Shown one piece after another: positions 10,579 to 22,200 of a DNA stretch of 64,000 nt. Origin of the DNA: Adiantum capillus-veneris (Eukaryota; Streptophyta; Polypodiopsida; Polypodiales; Pteridaceae). Where the stretch lies: assembly GCA_014529385.2 (NCBI GenBank), contig CM043967.1, positions 83,204,778 through 83,268,777 on the forward strand, in the 5' to 3' direction. The notes beneath the pieces were generated by a model. The model was not told where the DNA came from. It saw only the letters and a list, made by a program, of their open reading frames with translations, and made no database searches. A program made the translations under genes and the position numbers. The first letter of the stretch is position 1; every line of letters begins with the position of its first letter.

Positions 10579-10627
10579 CACTCTCTCTCTACACGCTAAA
10601 AGGCACAAAAATGACCTCAAAATTCCC
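10579..10627 (-). repeat. Right terminal inverted repeat of the DNA transposon
   Basis: Reverse complement of the left end: AGGCACAAAAATGACCTCAA then AATTCCC at the boundary, preceded by a CTCTCTCTCTAC segment matching GTAGAGAGAGA at the left. Confidence 0.85.
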
Positions 10628-10631
10628 CTAA

Positions 10632-12669
10632 TGAAAGCCAAAAGACTGATTCAGAAAACGTAAAATTTCAGAAAAGGTTTAAATTGAGTGATTTTTGCAT
10701 GTTTTTGCAATTGTGAAGCATACTTGCACTTGCTGAGAGCATAAGAAAGCATCAGGGACACTTCAGTCTCAGAAAATCAGCAGTAGATATCCTACGCGTA
10801 GGATGTCTACAAGGTGATCTGGTGGAAATTTTGAAATTTTGAGTTGACCAGTGTGTTTAGAAGGTAGGTTTTACCCTATCTTCACCTGGAAAGTGGAAAT
10901 TTGACCATATCTTGACAGGATAAGGCCAGATAGACTGAAATTGCCAGACATCCTACCCAATTTGTGCCAAAGCATTATTTTGAGACCAAAACTATAATAT
11001 GGCTGCGTGAACATGTCTTGAATGATATATTGAGTGACTGAGAGAGTTTTCATCTCATTTGGGGGAGAAACGGGGGTCCTAAGCAGACTTTAGCACTTTT
11101 GACTGAAAAAGACTAGAACAACTAAAATTGGGGTCTTTTGAAATCCAAACCAAAATCTGAGCATACCACTGGGTTGCTGACATCAAGGGGAAGCTTTGGG
11201 TCAAGTCTGGGGTCAAACAGGCCAAAAAGACATCCTACGCGTAGGATGTCATATGTGTGATTTTGCACTCCAAACTTAATTTTGAGCATACCACTGTGAT
11301 CAGCACCCTAAGGAGAGTCTGTGGTTCAAATTTGGGGCAATTCTGTTAGACATACTACGCGTAGGATGTGTAAGGCATGATTTAGAGGCCAAATTCAAAT
11401 TGTGGACATAGCAGGGTGTTGTATAGCCTTAGGCAAGCCTCCTAGTCAACTTTGGTCCAATTTGGAGTTGATTTGACTTGGGAATTCATCAGAACAGACA
11501 TCAGGCTTCTGGAACAGATTCTTGATCATTTGACCAGCCTATAGGTGTCAGAATCAAAAAGTAAAAATACCTGTGAGATTAGCACATCAAGGGGAAGCTA
11601 CAGTACAAGTTTGAGCTGAAACAGAGAAAAAAGACATCCTACACGTAGGATGTCTCCAAGGTCATAAAGTGGTCAAAATTATACTTTGGCCATATAGGGA
11701 GGTTCTAAGTGTCTCAAGGATTCCAGAACTTTTTTTCAAAAGTGAATTTGGACCTTGTTTGGCCTATTTACCAAGCAAAGACAAGAATTGTCAGACATCC
11801 TACTCTTGGAGTGCACTAGAAGCTCTTGCAGCCTAAATCTTGACCTATTGGCATCCAAATTCAATTTTGAGCATACCATTGGGTTGCTGAGTATTATGAG
11901 AATCTTGGGATCAAGTTTGGACAAAATCTGAGCAGTTAGACATCCTACGCGTAGGATGTCTCCAGCTTGATTTAGGACTCCAAACCAACTTATGAGCACA
12001 CCACTGTGATCTACACATCAAGGAGAAGCTGGGTTGAAAATTTCAAGTCATTCTGAGCAAAAAGACATCCTACGCGTAGGATGTCTCAAGGACATTTTTA
12101 GGTCCAAATGAAATTCTGAGCTTACCATTGTGTTGCTGGACTTAAGGGGAGTCTCTGGACCAAATTTTGTTAAATTCTGAGCATATAGACATCCTACGCG
12201 TAGGATGTCTCTAGGCCTGTTTTAGGGCCCAACTGAAATTTTGACCATACAGGAGTGTTCACAGTGTCGCAGAGATCCCAAATCTTTTTTCAAAATTGAA
12301 TTTGGACTCATTTTGATCAGTCTAAATTGCATTTCACTATTTTGGCCATAACTTTCACAAACAGTATCGGATCGGAAAAGTTTTTATATCAAAACGTAGC
12401 TTGAGTGCGGCTCTACAGATCTTAGAGCAAAACTTGAAATAAATGTATGCCTACGGCAACCATTTAGTTCAATTTTGAAAAAAAAAAACGTCGTTTGAAG
12501 CCTCAAAATTCATCCGCAAGTTAGGGGTGTCTGAAAGCGACAATTTGCGAGAATTGTGACGAAACGGTTGTGGTTTTGGACATAGTTTCGACTTTTCCCT
12601 AACCAAAGAACTTGGACACAGTGGACTAAGTCTACTTGAACCAAGCAAAAGCTCTTAAGCCCAGAAATC
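10632..12669 (+). other. Leader of element A, main part
   Basis: Two kilobases without a credible gene between the DNA transposon and the gag start. From about 10785 to 12210 it consists of diverged repeats of roughly 120-145 bp. Each is headed by a 24-bp palindrome and followed by blocks like TTTTGAGCATACCACTGTG and TCAAGGGGAAGCT. The last 400 bp before gag are unique. Confidence 0.7.
10785..12210. repeat. Array of 24-bp palindromes in the leader of element A
   Basis: Copies at 10785, 11228, 11348, 11632, 11938, 12063 and 12187, a half-destroyed one near 11793, and one more at 1278 left of the transposon. Each is AGACATCCTACG followed by its own reverse complement, with at most a few mismatches. 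Spacing in the best-preserved part is 120-125 bp. Sequence between the palindromes is also repeated but far more diverged than the palindromes. Confidence 0.9.
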
Positions 12670-15535
12670 ATGTCTACACTAGATTCAAACGCAGCTTACA
12701 CAAGCTTGGAGATCCCGACGATAGAGGAATATCCTCCCACAATGGATCTTCCAAACTTGCAATTGATAAAGACCCATCTTGTTGAGAGAGTTTGGATGAT
12801 TGGTCATGAGAGTGAAGGACTATATAGATACATTGACGACAATGAGGTCAATCTTTATAGGTGCTCAAATCCATACCTAGAAGAGATAACGGATTACAAG
12901 CTCTTATATGTCTACACATACGGAGTGGACTGTCAATGGAGATCTATAGTTGTCGACAAGTATGGACGAGAATACAGAGTTGTAGAAAGCACAAATCCAT
13001 AGACTGTACTAGAAAGAGGTGGATATTTGGTCAATGAAGGACCACAAATGCCTCCACCAAACACGAGAATTCCTATAGGAATTCCAAGAAGAGAGCAACC
13101 AGGATTCCCCAAGAGCAATAACGAGAGAAGGATTGGAAGAGTCTCTGGTTAGACTTGTAGACAATCGACGAGTAAGACCATCCCAAGTCCAGAAATGGGT
13201 AAACAAAAAATACTCTGGAGATAAAGATCCGAGAGATCACGTAGCGGCTTTTAGAAGAGTGATTAGAGCAGTGGAAGTTTCAGATTTTGCGACACAGTTT
13301 GCAGGATTTGGATTGACTCTAGAAGATGATGCAGCTACATGGTTCGACTCGGTGGAAAAATGGGATTTTGAGACCCTAGATGAGCTGTTTGAAGAGTTTA
13401 TTGAAGAATTCTCGCCAAAAGGCATTGCTCACAACACGGTCTCGCAAATCCATAGATTCAAACAGAAAGAGAATGAATCAGTACTCAAAGCATCATTACG
13501 GCTCAAGAGATATGTTAAGCTCTGTCCGAGAGCGGAATTACCTACGCAAGCACGACTGATGCTGATATTTATCCAGGGAATGAGACATGCGGGCCTTCAG
13601 AAGGATCTGCATATGATAAGGAGGATGACGCTAAACGAGTTGATCAAAGAAGCTCTTTATCTAGTGGATAACTGTGAGACATACAAAGAAAAGGACTTGA
13701 AGAGTCAAGGAGATGACACATTCTCTCAGCACAGTGTTTCACAGATAAGTGAGTCCATTTCCAAGCCAACGGCACCTATTGATCAAGAAAAGCTTATCGA
13801 CGACTTGGTCAAGAGGTTGATTCCTCTTGTAAGTTCTGATTCGGGAGAGCCGAAGTGGTGTGAAATTGAGAGAAAATGGATGAACCATACGGGGGAAGAG
13901 TGCTATTATAGCATGGAAAATGCTAGGGAGAGGTATGTACAACCTGTTCGAGAAGCACCTACTCCACCTAGATACATTACGGGGAATGCACCAAGACCAG
14001 TAGGAGTTTTAAGGCCACAGCTTGTCTTAGGACAACAACCTCCGCTGCTGCCAGGTGCTAGAATGCAGGTAGACATGAGATACATGCCAATGATGGAAGC
14101 ATCAAATAAACCAATGCCAGTACCAGCTACAATGTGGTATAGCAACCAAAGTGAGTACTACCCTTCGGAGAAACAAAATGTGAGAGAAACACATGGAGTG
14201 GTGAGGCCGATACAACCTCCACCTCTTGGGTTTCAGTCGAAAGAAAGAAGGTATGAAATGGACGAAAGGACATTGCGATTCATTGCAAATAGCGGCTTAT
14301 CTAGGTCAAAGCTTGCTTATAGCCAAGAGGAAATGCTAAAAGAATCTCCTCAACCAGAGACAGATTGTCACAAAAGTCGTGACGACCACTTGGTCAAACA
14401 ATGTCCTCATACGGAGATCACTAAAGTAAATTCCTATTGTCTTGAGTGTGGCATCACTCACTTGATGCCCAATTTCCCAAAAAAACCAAACCAAATCAGG
14501 AAAATCACGACAAATGTAGCAGGGATTGTTCAGCTACCTAGTAGCTCAGAAAATGAAAATGTTGTACCAGTTCAAGTGGTTACGAGAGCACAAGCTCAAA
14601 AGAAAGTTGATGAGAATCCAGAGACAAAGAACACGAAAAGTGACACGAGTCGAAAGATATATGATGGACCAAAGACAGACGCACCTAGTCAGAAAACCAA
14701 GAGCAAACGAAATAGTTGGAAAGCTAGAAAGACTAGGATGAAAGCACGCAGGGAACGAGAGCAAAACTCCCTAGCTGAGAAGCTTACCGAAGCTGAAAAG
14801 AAGATAAAACAACATGAGGAAAAGGAGACACCTTCTCTTACACAGATGGTTAAACCTCTAGAAGAACCATCCACGGATGAGAAACCGAGAAGTGCTAGTT
14901 CAGGAGGATCTGTGTTGGCAGAGAAGGTTAATGAGACATTAGATGCCCTCTTGAAATCCTATGATGTGAGACTCAAAAACAACCAAACCCAAGAACACAG
15001 GTGGATGACATATCCCTATGCGGAACTAGAAAAGCAAAGGTTTGAAATGTGCCATAAAATGATTCAAACAGCCCAAGCTTTACTAGAACCACCTGTTGCA
15101 AAACCTGAGGATGTGATCCGTGTCATGCCTACACAAGTAATCCCACCAAACCAGGAACTAAAAGAGCCAGATTCTAGTCATGAGCACATACCAAACCTCA
15201 AAGACCCAGCATTAGAACCAAGGATAGTACTGAATACCACGGATAACTCTTCCGAGGGATTTCACCAAGCTATACCAAAGGATTGTAAAGAGATAAATGG
15301 TCTTGACGAATTGTGGAAACAAGTCAGAGAGGCCAATGAAGCCGATGACCTAAGAAGACAAGTAGACAAGACTGGTGATGAACGAGGAGTGTTTCTACCA
15401 CCAATAGAGGAATTTGAGACTAGATCTCAAATGAATCTAGAAGTGAGATTGTATTGGGGCGACAAAGGATCTGTACAATCTATGGATAGTCAACCCCATT
15501 CGCTAAGAACACTACCGTCCTACATGGGACAATAA
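12670..15535 (+). CDS. Gag of element A (interrupted)
   Basis: The frame opens at the ATG at 12670 (MSTLDSNAAY) and stops at 13002. The main body continues in another frame from about 13133 to 15535. Residues from KWVNKKYSGDKDPRDH to EALYLVDNC form the Ty3/gypsy gag capsid core (W in ATWFDSVEKW, F-x-x-x-F-x-P). Downstream is a paired Cys/His region (DHLVKQCPHTE, SYCLECGITHL), the counterpart of the zinc-knuckle region but with a lost cysteine at its start. Then comes a basic, coiled-coil-prone stretch (KARKTRMKARREREQ). The matching gag in element B shares the order and many motifs. The 13002 stop and frame change suggest decay. Confidence 0.8.
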
Positions 15536-15550
15536 GAGACCAAGTCAGAT

Positions 15551-17602
15551 GTGGTTGCAGTCCCATCACAGAGACTGTCTCCCAACAAGGCCATTGATTC
15601 AAAGGGGCTAGTAGATATTCTATCTACCCCAGTCACCTGTACAATAATGTTAGCTGAGTTGCTCAGAATAAGACCAAACATGTGGGCTAATGTGGGTAAA
15701 TGTCTAGAGAAATTTGGTGTAAAAACCCCAATGACTCAAATCGAGGAAGGCATCAAAGAGCTTGAAATGCCTCAACTAAATACTAGGCCAGTGCCATTAA
15801 ACAAGGTAGGCGAGTATTACGAGGGAGAAGATGGAAACACCACCCTTCCTATGGAATTCAATAATGTAAAAACCATGGCAATCCTTGACAGTGGAGCTGG
15901 TCTGGCCATTGCAACCAAAGAGGTTTGGAAAAAATGGGGAAAACCTGCTTTGATATCCACACGAATGACCTTGCAGCTTGCAGACAAACACAAGGAAAAG
16001 CCCCTAGGACTGCTTGAAAAAGTACTTGTTACTTCTTGTGGCATTGAATATGAACACACTTTTGCTATTGTTGACTTTGGCAAGAAGAACAACTATGACA
16101 TCATTCTGGGAAGACCATTCATGCGACAATTGAAAATGGTCCAAGAGTGGGGTTATGACCATATATACCTGAGACAGATGGAAACCATAACAGAGATAAA
16201 CTTGAGGGACCATAGCTATAGGGATGTGACGAGAACACCAGTTGAGGAGTTTGATTCCGCCACAGTAGCAGGATCAGAACTTCCAGCTTGGTTAGGTAAG
16301 CCTAAAGAACTGTGGATGTGTGGAGCTTCACAATGTGATAGCTTGAAACGTGAGGAATGTATCCTAGAATGGGTTATAGAGGATATGGACTATATCCTAG
16401 AACCATTTCCTGAAGAGGAGTTAGAGCCTTTTGGACGGGAACACATCTTGGCTACTCTGGATGTGTGCGCCATGGAGGATGCTCCCACAACAAAGTTTTG
16501 TGATGAAAATGGCTATGATGTCGTTCCTTATTTTGCAGTGAGCGTAATCCAGGAAAACGAAGAGAACCAGACATCAACAAGCTCTCGACATAAGGAGCAA
16601 ACAAAGAAATGTGGAGAATCAAAAGATGAAGAAGACGACGAGTTCTATGACTCTGTAGAATACTTCGAGCTTCAAGAAGATCAACAACCCGGGAATCAAT
16701 GTCATCACGACACGAATAAACTGCATCAAAAGTGGATTCCAAAGTCCTCGGTGAAGACACAGCCACCACAAGCATCCTCATACATGGCTCCTAATAAGGA
16801 TGCAAAGACTCAGCTGGGAGGAAGATGACCAGAGCAACGAGCTAACAATGCTCTAATCAATGGTCTAGAAAAGTCCTCCAAGAAACTACCACCCACGAGC
16901 AAACGGACAGTAACTTTCCACTACCAGCCAAAAAATCAAGGGAAAGTACAAGAAGTCAACCTTGCTGAGGATAGTAGTGATAGTGATGCATCTTACGACA
17001 TCCCCTATCATCAACTCAGACCATCACTATCACCAAACCCTTAAGCAACAACCATGACAGGTCAAAAGATCAGGACAACAAGTCAAAGCCAAAAGGCTCG
17101 ACAAATCTGGATACCAAAAAGCTAGATCGGCCAAAAACAGATATGGATCAAGAAGACAAAGATCTCTAATGACAAATCACAAGATCCAACACCAAAACAA
17201 AAGCAAGGAAAGTGTTCACAAACGGGTAATAATATCACAAAATTGCAAGCTTTCACAACTCAGGTTTGGGCTCCAATGAAGTTGATTCAAGCACAAAAAA
17301 GTCAGGAATTCATTTAGATTCCAAAACAACCACAGTATCAACTTTCAAAGCCTAAATCCCGTCACCAACCAAGCGTACAAGGGCCGAAGCAAAGACCACT
17401 GTCGACTCACACAACAAAAAGGTGGATCCCAAAGAAGTCTCTTCAAACACAAACGAAGCACGGGCAAGTATGGGTTCCCAAACGAGCGTCAGCAACAAAA
17501 CAGTCAATAATCACAAAGAAATGGGTCCCAAAGAAGAACAACAAAAATGTTGTCAGTGCATCGCCGCTTGAATTCTTACAATTCTTCCTACGATTACAGT
17601 AC
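15551..17602 (+). pseudogene. Retropepsin and W-x-P-K repeat tail of element A
   Basis: Same frame as gag, separated by one TAA (15533). The aspartic protease shows AILDSGAGLAIATKEVW (active-site DSGA) and YDIILGRPFM (flap-side ILG). After the protease the frame is open to 16828, then broken by scattered stops. The tail repeats a tryptophan motif: KWIPKS, IWIPKS, VWAPMK, RWIPKK, VWVPKR, KWVPKK. No RT or integrase follows. The reading frame is cut at 17602 by the insertion of element C and does not obviously resume at 26637. Confidence 0.8.
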
Positions 17603-17898
17603 TGTTAACCCTCATGGCACACGGACACCCATCACCTACGATGGACGCGTATTATGTATTTGGTAGAGTCAGGTACCGGGCTTGTCGGACCAATAGGGAA
17701 AGGTAGAGTGATCGCCGATGAGAGGCGCACTTTAACTTGGACATTCAAGGGATTAGTTGGTTAAGCATGGGCGCCCAAGTGTGAATGGGGTGAGCTCCTA
17801 TAAAAGCCAACTAAACCTAATTTTTACTCATTCTCTCATTTGTGCAATTGAAGAGTGCTCTTGCTCCATCTCCATCTTCTTCTTCTTCTTCACCTCCT

Positions 17899-17948
<50 letters not shown>

Positions 17949-18191
17949 TGTGTGCGATCGAGCATTACGAAGGCACGACGGCGGCGAAGCGGTTGAGCGC
18001 GGCACGACTGCAGCTTCTTCTTCATCGCGGCGAGGAATCCACCACGAAGGCGAGCGTAGAGCGGTGAGTGACACACCCTTTGTTTTCTTGAGCTTGCTAG
18101 TTTAGGCTTGTTGTGTGCTTGGAGCCGTTTGTGGCTCGCATACGGTGTATTGGCAAGTCCCTTGCTTCGACAGTGCGGCAAGGAGCGCACA
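17603..18191 (+). repeat. 5' LTR of element C
   Basis: Begins TGTTAACCCTCATGG and ends GCGCACA. TATAAAAG at 17799 is a good TATA box, followed by a (GT)n(GA)n microsatellite in the transcribed part. The GA tract is shorter than in the 3' copy. Confidence 0.95.
17799..17806 (+). promoter_or_regulatory. TATA box of the element C LTR
   Basis: TATAAAAG in a conserved position in both LTRs (also about 26224). The transcript start is expected 25-35 bp downstream, close to a CTCATTCTCTCATT pyrimidine stretch. Confidence 0.6.
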
Positions 18192-18195
18192 TTTT

Positions 18196-18213
18196 TGGCG
18201 CTGCTGCCGGGGA
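18196..18213 (+). other. Primer binding site of element C
   Basis: TGGCGCTGCTGCCGGGGA lies four bases after the LTR end. It matches the tRNA-Asp primer complement except for two transitions/transversions in the middle (CTGCTG for CCGTTG). Confidence 0.85.
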
Positions 18214-19201
18214 TATGCCCTACACTAAGCTCGGTTAGCACTTTACGCTTCCTTGTGGTGCAATTTCTATCATAGGAAAGGCAGGGAAGGAGTGTGTGGA
18301 GATTTCTGTTTTTTGCGTTTTCTGCAATTGCTGTCAAGTTTCAATTTCTGCTATTGTCTGCGTTTTTTCAATTTCTGCAATTTCTGCATTTTCAAGTTCG
18401 GCGTTTTCAATTTCTGCAATTTTCTGCATTTCTGTCAATTTTCTGCAATTTCTGCGTTTTTTCTGCATTTTCTACAATTTCTGCGTTTTTTCTGTATTTT
18501 CTGCAATTTCTGCATTTTCTGCATTTCTGCATTTCTGCGTTTTTTCAATTTCTGTATTTTCTGCATCAACATTAAAAAAAAAAAAAAAAAAAATTGAAAA
18601 AAAAAAAAAGTTTTTTGAGGAAAAAAAAAAAAAAAAATTTTGGAAAAAAAAAAATAAAATTTTTAAAAGGAAAAAATTCGGAAATTAAAAACGCGAGCGA
18701 GTGGGCGGCGATATTTTTCGAAAATAAAAAACGTGACTCTTAAAACGGACGGTTTGGTTTGTATAAAAGATAGATCGGGATCATTTTCCCAAGCCCAAGC
18801 CCAAGCCCAAGCCCAGGCCTCAGTCCTCAGTCTTATGATATATATTAGACTCACTCTTATATATATACCCTACTCCCTCAAGAGAGAATGAGAGCATGTG
18901 GGACAAGTTCTCCACTCTCCTCTTTTCTCTTCCCACTTGCACCCTTAGACTTTCTAGTTTGGGCCTAGTTCCCTACTGGAAATTGACAGTTTTAGGGATT
19001 TCGAGGGCATAGAGTGACCAAACGGAGGGCTGTAAAGCACGGCACGACCCTCTGACCGATACGCTCGTTTTGAGCTATCACACGGCCCATTCCACGACAC
19101 GCTCTAAAAAATCTAGCAAAAAAACAAACAAAAAACACGCTAAAAACTAGTCACAAGGCCTCCTAGAGCAGCTTTTTGACACCTTAGGGTATCAAAAGCA
19201 C
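18214..19201 (+). other. Leader of element C with simple repeats
   Basis: No gene. From 18320 to 18570 it is a loose array of TTTCTGCAATTTCTGC-like units. An A-rich block follows at 18574-18660, then a (CCCAAG)n hexamer run at 18790-18818. Apparent reading frames here are made of Phe/Cys/Ser simple repeats and are not genes. Confidence 0.8.
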
Positions 19202-22200
19202 ATGCACTTACGCTCTGGGCGGGTGCTAGAACACGAGCATATTGAGGGTGCCTCTGTTCATACGGACACCCATTACCCATCCACGATAAGCTCTAGACCC
19301 TCAGCGGGGACACAAGGTAGCACCACCCAAGACCCTAAAATAGCCGCTAGTGATTCCTCCTCCGACTCAGAAATCATGGAAGCATACCCTACCCAAAACA
19401 CTGAGAGAGAAGGCCATGCACCTCCCGAAGCTCCACAGCCTAGTACTAGTATGTTTAGCCGTTTCATGGAAACATTAGGTAGAGCTACTCGCTCGGAACC
19501 TGATGCAAATGAAGCACACGAAGGGGGTGGGGAAGTGGAATCTCCTTTCACATCGCACGTGGACCCCACACCCCCAAAGAGTGTCCATGTGGATATCCTA
19601 CCAACTTCTTACCAAGAAGGCCCTGTTGAGCTGCCTCCTTCAGAAGTTCCCTCTAGAGTACCGTTGGTGACAAGTAAAACCACGGGGAGCAACATTGCTT
19701 CTACCTCACAAGAAACCGTTAACACGTCGACTCTAGAAGGATTGTTCATTAATGATCATTGGACATACGACCTCCACACTGAGGTGTTGACGGATCTACA
19801 CTCTGGCCACGCCTACCATGTAGGATGGATAGAGATTGTACAATCCACCTCTAGTGCCACGAGCATCGAAGATCAACAGAAAATGATCTGTAATGTTATC
19901 CATGGCATTATTCAATCAGAAAGGCAAAACCGAGGGGTAAATATACTCTCAACTGGCCCCATGAGATTTCTGGATACGAGCAAGGCTCAACAGCCTACTC
20001 TATCACAAATGGAGACTCCTCTAATGAGCCCCATGGACCCATCTTACGTCATTTCACCTGGGGTCTCTATGCAATCTGAGCCTCCGAGCGAAAACTTTAG
20101 CTTCCCTAACTTGGCTCAACCCTCTATTAAGGAAAACACAGTGCTCACTCCAGGGATAAGCCTGACAGAGAATGTACCGATGACATCTACGGTTAGCGCA
20201 GTGCCACTACCTAGTGTCGTAGTACCTAATATGGGGCCTCGACCATATGTGCCTCTAGCCCCTTATGCACACATGGCCCCCACACCTCCAATTGTACCAC
20301 TTGCTTATGCTCCTCGAGTGCCGCTCCCTAGCTCTTATCCGAGTGGACCTATGCCCGGTTATGTTCCATATCCTGCATCATCCACACATATGCCAAGACC
20401 GGTACCCGTTCCTCTCCCACATATGATTCCAAGAGTACCTCCACCGGCCCTACCTCCTCACATAGGTGACTTGGCAGCGTTTGCTCAAACCATAGGTCGA
20501 TCTATCGCGGAAAATATGCGTCATGCATCTGATAGAGAGCCTAGAAGTAAGGCAGTACAAATTGCCAAACTCACGCAAAAATTCAATGGGGACGAAGATG
20601 CTAGGAAACACATTGAAGTGTTTGAACAAGTATGTGATTCCTTAGGGGAACGCAACGAACTACATAAGTGCAATGCCTTAAGCTTGACATTAAGTGGGAA
20701 GGCTGGAGATTGGTATAGGACCCTAAGGGTGGACGAGAAAACAATCTACCCTACCCTTCGAAGGTTGTTTCTAAAGGAGTACATACGAGAAGGTGTGCTT
20801 TGGGGTGTAGCATCTCAGCTACAGAAGGCCGAACGTAAGGAAGGAGAGTCAGTAAGGGACTTCATTAGTCGTCTAAAGCACTTAAACTCTCGCTGCCCTG
20901 TAAATGAGCGCTTCAACAATAACCAACTGCTTGATCGATTCATTCGAGGGTTGAGGAATGAAGGAATCTATAATGGACTAGTGATTAGAGGTATCACAAC
21001 CTGGGAAGATGTCACTGCCAATGCAATCCAATTAGAGGACAACTTGATGATAGCAGGCATGAGGGTGTCTACTGACACGAGATCCACTAGCTCACAAGCC
21101 ATTGAGTATGAACCCATGACTGCAAAGCCCATTGCCAATGAGCCAAAGGTATTTGAGACATTCTTGACAGACCTCACCAAGGCAATCCAAGAGTCTCTTA
21201 AGGATAATCGACCCCCTCAAAATAGTCACATGTATCCAAGAAGGGAGCAACAATGGTGTTCCATTTGCTTAGGTCCACATAGCACTAGTGAGTGCTCTAC
21301 GTTTAGAGTAAAATTTAATGGAACTTGCAACACATGTGGTAGGTATGGTCACCAAGCTAAGGATTGTTTAATGATCAAACGTATGATGGCAAATAGACCA
21401 CCTGTAGCCTGGACGAATGCGCCTCGAGCTCCTGTATTGATGCCTGCTCCACCTGTTGAGCAACTACCGCAACACATGGTCCCTAGATCTCAAAATGTTG
21501 TACAAGCTACACCGTTACCACCTCCTGTGCTAGGACCGCAGCCCCCGCATCCAAGAGTCGCCCCTATGAACCAAGTGGGTTGCGAGCCATCAAATGCTTA
21601 TGCAGATGGCTGTGAGGAGGAAATAGACACTAGTATTGCCTACGGACTTGATACATTGGAAGAATGTCCTATATACTACATGGAAGATTGTTGGGGACAA
21701 GTCAAGCCGGTTTATCAAGCTGCTGCTCTCGCATCCAGAGGTCAAAATATCAACACCCAGGCTAGGAGGCCACCTCTTCAATGCTACGAGTGTGGTGGAC
21801 CACATCGAGTAGCGGAGTGCCCTATTAGGCTGCAAAAGAATGCTGCACAGATGCAAATGAATCAAGGGAGCACGTCTGCAATGCCAATACTCACATGTAA
21901 TCGTTGTGGCATAGATCACTTGATTGCCCAATGCCCCTATAACCCAAATGCGCCTAAAATCACACCCCTAAATTTGGTCGAAATTGCTAGTGTGACATCA
22001 CCAATACCACCCGTCGCACCTGCTTATGCGATTACACGGTCCATGCTTCAAGGGCCAGGACATATCCTCGAAGAGAGAGATACCGCGTCAGTTATCCAAG
22101 CAAAGAAAAAGAAGACACGAAGGAAGAAGTCGCAGAATACGGAAAATTCAAAGCCAAGTTCCAAAACAAACATAGGAACAGGAGATGACCCCGTGTATAT

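Larger units (their letters stand above)
1423..10627 (+). mobile_element. 9.2-kb DNA transposon carrying transposase-like, histone H3-like and BAH-like genes
   Basis: The two ends are inverted copies. Left 1423 onward begins GGGAATTTTGAGGTCAC and right 10627 backward begins GGGAATTTTGAGGTCAT. They match over 26 bp with one mismatch and then imperfectly to about 48 bp. Flanks are TTAA (1419-1422) and CTAA (10628-10631), consistent with a TTAA duplication with one later change, or a TA duplication. Removing the insert leaves 274 bp between palindromes 1 and 2 of the host leader, against 264 bp at the same place in element B, so the boundaries are well supported. Inside are four genes on both strands with short introns. 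The superfamily is not certain: the target preference recalls piggyBac or Kolobok, but the transposase-like protein does not look like either to me. Confidence 0.85.

Noticed and set aside
1423-10627. Endogenous giant-virus insertion (histone-like genes occur in such viruses)
   Set aside because: Genes have several short spliceosomal introns, no capsid, polymerase or other viral core gene is present, and the ends are transposon-type inverted repeats with a target duplication.
10785-12210. CRISPR-like array of regularly spaced palindromic repeats
   Set aside because: Eukaryotic retrotransposon leader. Spacers are themselves diverged repeats of each other, and no cas genes are present.
17828-18337. 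Minus-strand reading frame of about 170 codons across the element C LTR (and its copy at 26253-26687)
   Set aside because: Open only because it runs through an LTR and microsatellite; it appears in both LTRs and has no domain.
18296-18688. Phe/Cys/Ser-rich reading frames
   Set aside because: Products of the TTTCTGC simple repeat and A-runs in three frames; no gene signals.
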